The notes beneath the pieces were generated by a model that worked only from the letters and a program-made list of their open reading frames with translations, was not told the origin of the DNA and ran no database searches. From assembly GCA_030278955.1 (NCBI GenBank), contig JAOANR010000002.1:1550001-1614000 (forward strand): 64,000 nt of DNA. The letters are read 5' to 3'. The stretch is from Hygrophila difformis. Lineage: Eukaryota > Streptophyta > Magnoliopsida > Lamiales > Acanthaceae. Of the stretch, positions 45,501 to 55,707 are shown one piece after another; the stretch's first letter is position 1, and every line of letters begins with the position of its first letter. The position numbers and the translations under genes were made by a program.

Positions 45501-46006
45501 CGGTGCCTTCAACTGAAGAAGCTGCAGTCGCACCAACAGAACCTGCTCCCACTGCCACTCATCCTGGAACCGATGTTTCCACTCCAAGCTTATCACGAAG
45601 ACATCCAGTCCGACCCTCGCGTAGAAGTCCTACTGTGTCTCAACACCCAGCTGAATCTCAAACTCTAGAAGCAGTGAGCAGAATGGGAGAGTCAATGATG
45701 CAGAGTGTCAAGTCTTTGGCCGATGCCATTGTCTCAACTCACGAAAAACAAATGCAGAAGGAGGAAGAGTTTAGGTTGAAAATGTTTGAGAGAGAAGAGG
45801 AGTTCAGAAAGGAAGCCGCCAGGCAGCATCAAGAAAGGACTGAGAATGAGGAGAAGAATAGAAGAATGTTCGAAGCAGTGTTCGCCAGCCAAGCCAGGAT
45901 GTTCGAAAACCAAGCCGAAATGATGAAGACCATCCTCAGTAAATTCCCATCACCCCCAGGAGATGCCACCGGATCCTCCACACAGCCCACGGAGAAGAAG
46001 GACTAA
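42593..46006 (+). pseudogene. Athila A ORF3, main part with NLS, helix and PTP domain
   Basis: The same frame continues after the stop (first ATG at 42602, 1134 aa from there). Counting from 42602: an N-terminal segment homologous to element B; a basic PPKKKRKL (177-184), a classical nuclear-import-like motif; a very long Glu/Lys/Ala helix (about 235-385); VKAEP near 407, a SUMO-site-like motif. The PTP domain runs from about 665 to 910 (FVPDKG near 703, WVRG near 760, CEAQGVDL near 900). A Ser/Pro-rich linker and a C-terminal coiled coil ending near FPSPPG follow. The layout suggests a nuclear, self-associating protein. It could be made only by readthrough or internal initiation. Confidence 0.82.
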
Positions 46007-47607
46007 GTGATCACATTCATGCAAGCTCCCTTGTAAACATCATGCATTAGATTTTCCATTCATTCAGTACACTTTCAATCCCCACCATGGAAATCTATTG
46101 TAACTGATATACAATTACTGCTTTCCACAAGAGAATTTCGTCTTGAGTTCTCCATTATTCGAAAAAAGATGTGTGACAGTCCAAGATGAATAAGTGACTG
46201 TCATGCCAAAAACAAGCTGTGACATGCTTGCATGCTCACAGTATCTCTTTTTACTGCTTTCAATTAAACAAACCGGCATAAAACAAACATAAATCTGTCA
46301 CCTAAATTCACATGTTGAATTTAGGCTGATGACGAAATCTTCAGACTATTACATTGGGATAAAACAATTAAAAATATGCATGACATAAATTCTTGAAGTT
46401 TTGAGCTATAAAAATCCAATGATATGATCACTTGAAAGACTAACAAACTTTCATGTTGAGAATTTGATTGAATAAGTTGTAAGAATTTTTCAAAGGATAA
46501 ATTTGAGAATAAATGTATGACATGATCAAACCGTCCCTTGTGAGATCTGAGCCGAGTCATTTTTACTCAATACTTCTTTGATTGTGTGAATCAATTCGAT
46601 TAAAGGGCACTAGAACTTGCAATTGGGACCGATTCAAGACCATGCCATATTCCCGAAATCGAGCATATGATCGAGGCACTTAGAAAAAACCAAAATTTTG
46701 GCTTTCGTTTGAATTCCAAACCCAAAAACATTTTCCCTTTAGGATTGACCAATCTGAGCCTTTACACCTAATTTTTCTTTGAAGCCACTATATTACTCCT
46801 AGCCTTACAAAAGACCAAGAAAATCAAACCCAAGTGTACATGAGCCATCCCATCAAGGCATAGTAACTTTTAATCATCCAGTATGTATCAATCGGTATGC
46901 TGTAAACCGATTCAAAAAAAAAAAAAAGAGTAGAAAAGAAGTTGAGACCTATTCAACAAGAATAAATTGCAAAAGACAAAGTCTAATGTCATGCAATGGA
47001 AAAAGAAAAACAAAAGAAAGATAGAAATGATGATGATCATAGATTCTACAAAATGCCAGGTTGTGGTGGAATGGTGTCATGTCACTTTTAACCCAATAAT
47101 CCCTTTTCCTACCAAACGTTACAACCGTATGCCCCGTTACAACCTTAAATAAGACCTCGGGATCTCGGTTTGAGGAAATGAGCAGGTGGCAAGTTGGTCC
47201 AATTGCAAGCTTATGGGAGAATTTAATTGAATTTGATCTTGAGCGTTAATGATAAAAGCCAATCTTGAGAGTGAGTGAACTTTCCGATTCTACTATATGT
47301 GAGGCTCTGCTTTGATTGATTAATGATTCATGCCATGCTTGAATTCAAGAATTAAGCCAATGCAATTTTCTAAACACATATTCAAGAAGAATTAACAATA
47401 ATGATTGATTTGTGTGTTCACTCAAGTGAGAAGTATCATTCCATTAAACACTGCAACCAAGAGAGTTTAATACTTGTAATTTTGATTGTCTTATCCCAAT
47501 ATAAAATGAATGAAATTTCTGAGGCCACGCAAATGGATTGAATATGCAGAGTCCAAGCTCCTAGGAGCACTGACTCTGACTGCTCGGGGACGATCAGTAT
47601 TAAATGT
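46007..47607 (+). other. 3' non-coding region of element A
   Basis: No gene is seen. Much of it aligns with 63238-64000 of element B. It includes a 71-nt block identical in both (46609-46679) and an A run at 46914-46927. Confidence 0.7.
46609..46679 (+). other. 71-nt block identical between elements A and B
   Basis: From ACTAGAACTTGCAATTGGG to GATCGAGGCAC it is identical to 63844-63914, while adjoining sequence differs at about one base in six. It contains CATATGATCG and CGATT/AATCG words that could pair. Confidence 0.8.
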
Positions 47608-47615
47608 GAGGATGT
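47608..47615 (+). other. Polypurine tract of element A
   Basis: GAGGATGT, preceded by AAATGT, directly abuts the 3' LTR tip TGATAATGG. It is a weak purine tract but is fixed by its position. Confidence 0.75.
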
Positions 47616-50600
47616 TGATAATGGCCAAAATTGTCCATTATTTCCAATCCATTTCCGTGTCTGAGACGGACATTTTGATCGTGATTCCATCTTATTTCAA
47701 TAAGAAAACAGTTGAATTTGACAGATTAATGCGAGTTTGTAAAAACATCGAGCCGGTAACAAAAAGACACAAAATATACAATTTTAAATTGTATTTGTGT
47801 TAGAAAAATCCAAAAACATGAAAAAAGGAAATAGAAAAAGAAAAAGGAATGAAAAGATGGGCAAAAGAATAAAAGAGCCCACAAAAATCCAAAAAGATGG
47901 GAAAAAGATTGAAAATCCCACAACTGAAAATTTGGTTAAGTGATTGAAGCACAATTCGAATTGTGAGCAATTCGAATTAATTCGAATTGCACAACAATTC
48001 GAATTGCTAAAGAGAGCAAGAAATGGTTAAGTGTTGGAAGGGATGCAGAAGGCTAGTTCGAATTATTCAAGTTCGAATTAATTCGAATTAGGGAATGAAG
48101 AGAGAAGAAGCCTAATTCGAATTGTTCAAGTTCGAATTAATTCGAATTAGGGAATGAAGAGAGAAGAAGCCTAATTCGAATTGTTCAAGTTCGAATTAAT
48201 TCGAATTAGGGAATGAAGAGAGAAGAAACCCAAAGGCAAGAAGAAGATGCAATTCGAATTGTCCAATTCGAATTAATTCGAATTGGCACAAACAATTCGA
48301 ATTGCCAACAAGTGCAAGGAAGCCAAGCAGAAACCCTCATCCAATTCGAGAAATACCAATTCGAATTATCACAACAATTCGAATTGACTACTGAAGGCTA
48401 CAACTCCAACTCAAAGAAGGGATCTCCCAATTCGAATTAATTCGAATTGGTTGAGATAATTCGAACTTCAGCTGTGGAGCAAGAACACAACACTGGTGGG
48501 CCTAGGGTTTTCTATAAAAGCAGACCTTCCACAACAGAATCAAGGGATCAAGAATTTTAACCAAAAGGCAGCTTGGGACAAAAAGAACAACAGGAGGTTC
48601 CACACCCCTTAAGGGTTAGGTAGGTAGTTTAGATTAGTTTAGTTTATTTTTCTTGCAAGTACTATAATCTTTACATGCTTTAATCTTAGTTTAGTGTAGA
48701 AGCAGTTTGTGTAACCCTTAGAGTAGCCATTTTCCATATGTCTACATGCTTTCTAGTTAGAATAAACCCTACCTTTAAGCCAATGATGGTTTTGGGATCT
48801 TTATTTTGCTTTCAAAGTGTCAATACAAGAAAAATTTCCAGAAATGGTGTTATTCATGTGTTTTGGCACTCTTTAATGCTTTCTTTAGAAATCAGTGCTT
48901 AGTGTGTTTGTTTGTTTCAACTAGGTTACATTTATTATGTCCTAGTTGACATTCAAACTCAATAAATGCATGTTTGTTGGGTTTTTGGCTTGATTTAGTA
49001 CCTTAGAGCTTCGAATAAGTGTTCTTAGGTTTTAGATGTTTTTAATGTCTGTGTTTAGTTGTATTTTAATTTTATTCTTCCTGCCTTAATCTTATTTCGT
49101 GCTTCCTTAGATAACTTGTGTGTTCTTAGTTTACTCATGTAGTTCTTAGATAACTAGATGTTTTAGGCTCTTTGATCTCTGATTTCTTGTTTGTAGAAAT
49201 AGGGTTTGAATCTGGCCAATACCCACTAGACATGTATTTGTTTATTTCTTGAAAATCTCACTAGGGTGGCTGTGAAATGACACTGATGTGAGATGAGGGA
49301 TTTAGTAAATCTAAACCCATCATTACAGTACAGTGTTCACCTAACCCATACTTGTGAGAACAAAAATTGTGTTGTCTGAAAATATGTGATTCGAATTGAG
49401 GTAATTCGAATTAATTCGAATTGCTAAGGGAAATTCGAATTGCATATCCAAACTATTCTCTTCATGTGGTTTTCAACCAATTCGAATTATGTCATTCGAG
49501 TTAATTCGAACTGCTCAACAATTCGAATTGGGTTAAAAACCACATTGTATCCATTGCCACCCATTCATGCCTTAGTTTATTTTCCATCCTTTACCAATTC
49601 GAATTGTTGCAATTCGAATTGCTGTACAATTCGAACTCACCCTCCCTTTGAGGTAAATGCCTTAGTCAATTTGAGCAAGAAAGGGACTTCGCCAATTCGA
49701 ATTGTCCAATTCGAATTAATTCGAATTGGCCAATAATTCGAATTGGATGATGCTCCAATTTCTAGCAATGATCAATTGAGTAAGTAATACTTCATCCTTC
49801 ATGCATTCTCAATTCGAATTACCCCAATAATTCGAATTGGACTATCCCTTCTATTTTGGAAACTCCAAAAATATTTTCTTTCATGATTTGTGTAAGTTGC
49901 ATGGGTGTATTGGGCCTAGGCCCAATTCATCTGATTTCTGTCCATTACACATTTCAACCCATTAAGTGTCCACTTATTGTGTGCTTAACACCCACACAAT
50001 ACCAAAAATATTTTCTTACTTTTATTTTTTTCTTTCATTGTGTGTATGAACAGCTAATGAGAAACACCACAGATTAATGTTGGTGAAAGGTCCCTTCACA
50101 GGGATATCGACTAACCCGTCTTCTGTGTGTCAATCATTATCTGTTATTTTGCATGATCTGGTTAGTGGTTGGTGGAAGCTTCGGCGAGCGTTCTCTTCAC
50201 TAAGAGTTTCGATTAGTCACTCAGCCAATTCCTAATCAGATACAGTTTTAATTTTCCTTATCTTAATTTCTCAACCTGAATTCAAGTTGCAATAGTATCA
50301 ACTGATGTCGACCAACATCAGTTGAGAAATATTACAGCGAGAAATATGTGGGTCTTTCTTCCACTCACAGACAAAAGAAAACTAAATGACGGCGGTCACC
50401 ATTGTTTGGGATTTTTTCTGTCTACAATCATTCATCTTGGATAATTGGGAACCGGACAGCAGATGTTTGCAGTCCGGAAAACCTCAATTATCTCTGGCAC
50501 TCTTTTCAGCCGATTTCTTCTCATCTCAGGCTAATCCATCTTGTGTATCGCATTCTGTCTAACCCCACCATATATTTTGGGGTGTTTTATTTTCCTTTTC

Positions 50601-52436
50601 ATATACTTGTATGCATGATACTATTATGTAGATGTTCTGGTCATATCATTATTTTTGGGATCCTTCCCCTTGGACACAGAAGTCTTGATGTAAATCAGAT
50701 GCCGCATAATAAATTTCCAACAAAAATTCCTTATTAAAATCCGGATCTGAGTAAGGGATAAATTCAACAGTTATGACTAATTCATCTTCCACTGGGGGTT
50801 GATTTTGAGAGCTCAGAAGCAGAGTCAGCGATTAGGTCTCACCTAGACTGAAAGGATCTGTGTTTTAATTGAGAGTCTAGTACCTGTCTAGGGAATGATT
50901 TTCAAATATTCATTTGCTTCTCAAAATTGCTGTGTGTTGGAAATCTGATATTAGATATCGCATTAAGTCAATATCCACTTGGGTGTAGATGAGATGTGAT
51001 AAATAATACTAGAGGAACGACATATAGGCCTTGGTGAATTTATAAGGTAAGGTCGAGTATTCCTTCGACTACTATCTTCTTCTGCCAAAGTCTAGAATTG
51101 AGTCTTGAGTGAGTACATCCGGAATAGGTTCATTTATGGATCTGTTTCATTTAGTTTGTATCTCATAACCACCCAGATGTTGTAAGCTCTGTGGCTTATT
51201 GATATCTCGGGGGTTCTTGATCTGCATCTGGTCACCAAGACCAGGGGCTCTTTTATACTAACGGAAAGAGACGTTTTTAACAATTCCGAGTGATAGATTT
51301 AAATGCTTTCTTTACAGCTTTCTTAAACTGCTTTCCTTTAAATGCTTTCATAGAGGTCACTCGGAAGAATTAGGGGCTGTCCATCTGTTAAAAGGTTTGA
51401 GAGTTATGGATTGGTTTGGGACTTCATTTGAAACTTTGGGTGTGACATGGGGGAATGATAGGAGTACTTGGCATATCAACTAATGATATGTTAGGTGTTG
51501 CTTGTCTACCACAGATAGGTAATGTAACTTCACAAGGCCTGTGGAGGGAGTTATAAGTCTGTGGTATCTTAGAAATTGCTGTCTTAAGAGCATGTAAATT
51601 CTCATCGTAAGTACCTGTCTGTTAAAGGGAACATGGTGTAGAAAGCATGAGAGTTAGCTAACTAGAGGATTATCCCAAGCTAAGATCTGTGTATAAAAAA
51701 AATTGGAAGTTTAATTGTGTTTCGTCTGAATCTTGTCCAATCTTTATTGTTTCCTCCCTGTCCCTTCTGTCATATTTTAAAACTGCTTTCTAGATAGCGT
51801 AGCATAATTTTATATTGCTTTCGTAGGATAGATTTAATTGTTTTCTTCGATCTAGTTTACCATGCTTTGTAGAATAATTTTTACTGCTTTTATGATCTGG
51901 TTTAATTTATGTCAAGTAGTTGTTAGAAACCTTTGCAAAACTTGAAGCGAGTAACCGAGTGGAAAATCTTAGTAAACGACGTGGGCCCTGCTTCCATCGC
52001 ACATCCTCCAGTGAACGATCCGGTACTTACTATAAATTACTGCAATTTTTGACCTGTGCGCTTTCGGGAGCACAGCTTCTTGACACGAGTAAATAAAAAT
52101 AACATTTTGGGAAAATACTCATACAGTGGGAAGATGTTCAAGAATTTCATGGCAGGTATCTCTTTGACATGAAATTTAGAGAAGCATCATGGTGCAGATA
52201 TCAGGGACTTTCAGGGTGACAGACTGAAGGTCCATCCCTGTTGCACCGTGATATTTGTCAAAAGTTTCATGGCTGGGAGGACCACAGCGCCGTTTGAACC
52301 CCACGGGAGTAATAAAAAGGGGAAATCTTAGCATATCCTTAAACCCTTCCCCCAATCATAACTCTTCTCATTTAATAAATCCACACCTGAGATTTCAGAA
52401 AATTACTCGTGTCGGCGAAGCTCGTCAAAAGTTTCA
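47616..52436 (+). repeat. 3' LTR of element A (4821 bp)
   Basis: 69 bp shorter than the 5' LTR. It has three rather than four 59-bp units (about 48056-48229) and lacks 10 bp in one palindrome near 49612. Hairpin arrays lie at 47951-48468 and 49389-49840, with the TATA box at 48513-48519. Confidence 0.96.
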
Positions 52437-53096
52437 GGTGGGAATTGCGGCAGATAGTGAGCCGGGTAAGTAATTTCCCTTGTATATGGGTGAATCTGTA
52501 GGTTGGGAGAAATAGGGTACACGACCGGTGCCGGAGGCGGTACTGGGGGTGGGGTGTTTAGGATCGAGGCATAGGCGTTGGGTGCATAGCACTTATTTGG
52601 AACAAATTTTGGTTTCACTAAGATCTTTGACAAAAAATGAAGGATGGTGTCGTGATTTTTGAATGAATTTGGTTTGCCATGTGATATGTGTTTGGGGATT
52701 AGTAGCAGATATTATGAAATAGGGCCGAATATGTGCTTCCTCTGCCACAATGGATTTGGAATGTTGGTTGATAAATTAAGGGGCAACAGTACTAAGTATA
52801 AGCATAATTGGGAAATTTGTATATTGTAAATGGTATATATGCCATAGTATGATGGATTTATATGTTCTAAGAAACATCAGGTGCTAGTAATGTATTTTGG
52901 TTATTCAGATTGTGTTAATTTGTAGTATCTGCAAGATTGAAATCATAGGTAGGTTGTAGAGTGGAATGTTGTATGTGCTGGTTGAACTTTGTTGGAGCAT
53001 TTCAGTGTAGTATAATTTGTGGTTTAGTGGTGATGTGTATTTTAATTTGATGCAGGGAGTTTGGTCTGCGGGAGGCATTTTGCAGGGTGATCAGGA
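52437..53096 (+). other. Right flank of element A: donor, intron and acceptor of the split gene
   Basis: The interrupted exon ends at GAGCCGG followed by GTAAGT (donor about 52466). The segment to 53056 is AT/GT-rich like an intron and ends TTTGATGCAG. Forty bases later the ATG at 53097 opens the next CDS. Confidence 0.45.
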
Positions 53097-53990
53097 ATGG
53101 CAAGAAAGTCATACGAGAAGACAGGTGGGAAGAAAGCGGCCGACAGTTCAAAAGAGAAAGGAGTAAGTAGGGATGGGGTGGTTGTGGATGGGAGAGGGAA
53201 GGAGATAGGGCAAAGTAGTGAGGGGAAGTGTGTGGAGGATGGATCACAGGTGAGAGGGCAGAGCAGCAAAGGGAAAAATAGGGATGAAGGAAAGAAAAAG
53301 AAAGTGGTACAGAAGAAAGAGGGAAAAAGGAGTGTTAGGAAGGGTAAGGAAGGGGAGGAGGCGGGGTTGACGACGAGGTGCTCACCACAATTTTTCAGGG
53401 CGACTATGGATGGAATCATTGTGGAACTTACCGAAGAGCAGAAAGTAGCAATGAGGAGGACCCCTTTCTGGCATTTCATGCAATGTCCAACGGGTTACAG
53501 TAGTTTATCGTGGTTAGAAGCTTTGGTGGGGTGCTACTGTGCAGAGGGTACGAGTTTCCTCATTGTGGAGGATTTGGAGTTGAAGTTTCCAGTAGCGGAG
53601 TTCTGTTGCGTCATGGCACTGCAGAAGGATGGGCAGTATGTCCACCCAAAATTTCAAGAGAAGAGTACGACAGTTGATAAGTATTTCGGGAGAAGTGTTG
53701 CTAATGTGAAGCGGAAGAAGATTATTAAGGTGTTAAGGAAAATGTGTGGGGGTGAGGCTGCGGTGTTGGGTAGAGATGACCCCGAGGATGCAGCAAGGAT
53801 GTATGTATTATTGGTGTTCAACTGCATATTGTTCCCCACTGCACACCAGTATGTTCCACCTTTTGTCATACACTACGTTGATGACCTTCAAAGAATAGGG
53901 AATTACGCTTGGGGAGCTGCGGCGCACACATATCTGTTGGATTGCCTGAAGAATTGCCATGAAGGGAAGAAGTACGCCGATGGCTGCTGA
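53097..53990 (+). pseudogene. Plant-mobile/Ulp1-associated (DUF1985-like) protein, truncated by element B
   Basis: A 297-aa frame. Residues 1-95 are Lys/Gly/Ser-rich and basic. From RCSPQFF the sequence follows a pattern known from the N-terminal domain of plant transposon proteins that often precede Ulp1-type proteases: T-EQ-A-R, an FPVAEF segment, a DDPEDAARMYVLLVFNCILF helix, then VDDLQRIGNYAWGAAAHTYL. Element B starts at 53988, and its first bases TGA supply the stop codon after GlyCys. The true C-terminus lies beyond element B, outside the window. Together with the cut exon at 28062/52442, this gene was hit by two Athila copies. The family is assigned by pattern only. Confidence 0.6.
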
Positions 53991-54292
53991 TAATGGCCAG
54001 AATTGACCATTATTTTCAATCCATTTCCGTGTCTTAAACGGGCATTTGATCGCATTCCGGTCTTACATTAAGTAAGAAAGCAGTCGAATTGGACTGATTT
54101 ATGCATAATTGTAAAAAATAATAAGCTGGTGTGAAAAAGGCATAAATATGTAATTTTACTACATATTTATGTTAGAAAAATCCAAAAACATGAGAAAAAG
54201 AAAAGGAAACAAAAAGATGGGAAAAAGATAGAAAAGCCCACAAAAAGAATATTTTCGGCCCATCTGGCCCAATCCAGCAGGCCCAGGAAGAC

Positions 54293-54541
54293 CTTTGTCG
54301 CGGAAGCCCCTTGGCGCGATGCAGTGTTCCGCGACAAAGGAGGGGTTCCGCGACCAAGTGGCCCAGATGAAGAGGAGACCAGCCAAGCCCTTTGTCGCGA
54401 TGACCTTTGTCGCGATGGCATGCTCCGCGACAAAGGCATGTTCCGCGACCAAGATGCACAATTAGAGACACAAGACCCAGTCGAGAAGCCTTGCCACATG
54501 CAGTGTGTTCCGCGACCAACTTGATGCTCCGAGACAGAGCT
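54293..54541. repeat. GTCGCGG hairpin array 1, LTR B (upstream of TATA)
   Basis: Repeated TTTGTCGCGGAA, GTTCCGCGAC and CGCGATG words in both orientations, ending about 70 bp before the TATA box. Confidence 0.85.
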
Positions 54542-54609
54542 GTGATGTGTGTGATGTCTTGAGACACAATGGGCTCAAATCAAGGCCCATGAGCTTAGGG
54601 TTTCCCCTC

Positions 54610-54616
54610 TATAAAT
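54610..54616 (+). promoter_or_regulatory. TATA box, LTR B
   Basis: TATAAAT in CCCCTCTATAAATATGAGG, matching LTR C (5971-5977) and the position of TATAAAA in LTR A. Confidence 0.68.
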
Positions 54617-55236
54617 ATGAGGTGTCTCCTTTGAGCTAGAGGTTGGAAGAATTTTAGAGAAAATACTCACTCTTGAAGACAAGTGGGAAGTTCAGTAGTT
54701 AGTTTAGTTTAGGGTAGTTTAGTTAGATTTTTTTTGTATTATTTAATTTATGCACTAGTTAGAAGTAGTTTACTGCACTTGGGTTAGATAGCCAGTTTTA
54801 CACCTTGTTTCTTGTTCAAAACTTTTGTTTAAGGGTTTGTGGTACCCAAACCATGGGTATGAACAACACCGTTTAATAATATGGGAAAACATTCTCCATT
54901 TGTGTCCCAAAATCATGAAATGGGTCTCACACCCCATGGATCTTACTGTTTTCGTTTTCCTTGGGTCATTTGACCCTCGTTTTGCATTTTAATGTCACTG
55001 CTTGGTGACTTTTTCTTGGGATAATGTTGCATGCTTATGGGTGATCAAGCTCAGATTAGGGTTTTTTAAGTTTTAAGTTTGTTTTGTTTCTTTTATGTTC
55101 AAGCATGTTCTAGCTAGATTCAAATTCTTTTTGTTATTTTGAGCTTAGTTTAGCTTTTGAATCTGAAATGGGTGAGATCACACATAATGCATGCCACTGT
55201 TCCACTTTACTTTTCTGACATGTGTACTGGACACAC

Positions 55237-55707
55237 TTTTGTCGCGGAACAACTCTTGTCGCGGAACCACGTTCCGCGACAAAATGGTGCTTTGGCGACA
55301 AAGGTGCCAAAGAACATTTGTTGACCATTATTTTAAAACCCTTGGTCGCGAAACACCCCTTGGCGCGGAACCACGTTCCGCGACAAAATCTTGATTAGCG
55401 ACCAAGGACCCAAATACTTGTGATTTTATTCTGGAAGGGCTTTGTCGCGAAGCAACCTTGTCGCGGAACCACGTTCCGCGCCAAAACCTCTTGTTCCGCG
55501 ACAAGAATTATGCCTTGTCCAATTTTCAACCTTTTTGTCGCTATGCCCTTGTCGCGGAACCACGTTCCGCGACAAAATTTTCTTTACTTAGCGACAAAGC
55601 AAACCCTAAGTTTTCAAAATTCCATTCCTCTTATTTCCCACCCCTTTGTCGCGAAACCTTTGTCGCGGAGCCACGCTCCGCGACACAAACTCTGCATCGC
55701 GACAAGG
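55237..55707. repeat. GTCGCGG hairpin array 2, LTR B (five two-tier modules)
   Basis: Five modules have inner arms TGTCGCGGAAC / GTTCCGCGACA around CAC; the fifth has GGAGC / GCTCC. The outer arms differ by module but pair: CTTTTGTCGC / GCGACAAAGG (55237-55304), CCTTGGTCGC / GCGACCAAGG (about 55340-55407), TTGTCGCG / CGCGACAA (about 55442-55504), TTTGTCGCTA / TAGCGACAAA (about 55533-55598), and CCTTTGTCGCGA / TCGCGACAAGG with a bulge (about 55642-55707). Confidence 0.93.

Larger units (their letters stand above)
28063..52436 (+). mobile_element. Athila retrotransposon A, apparently full length (24,374 bp)
   Basis: Order: 5' LTR (28063-32952), tRNA-Asp primer site, intact gag-pol (33100-39087), spacer with hairpin array and predicted internal promoter, ORF3 (to 46006), 1.6-kb 3' non-coding region, polypurine tract, 3' LTR (47616-52436). 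The flanking 5-bp duplication GGTGG (28058-28062, 52437-52441) is perfect. The LTRs differ by roughly 15-20 substitutions plus one 59-bp and one 10-bp length change, so the insertion is recent. Gag-Pol could be functional; ORF3 carries one stop. The LTRs, near 4.9 kb, are very long for an LTR retrotransposon. Confidence 0.96.

Noticed and set aside
41735..46006. ORF3 as a viral envelope protein
   Set aside because: Athila third ORFs are often called env-like, but I see no signal peptide, transmembrane segment, fusion peptide or Cys pattern in A or B. The proteins are charged, coiled-coil-rich and carry a nuclear-import-like motif.
54293..55707. CRISPR-like or satellite array
   Set aside because: Repeat units are inverted, vary in spacing and sequence, sit inside an LTR of a plant retrotransposon, and lack constant direct repeats with unique spacers.
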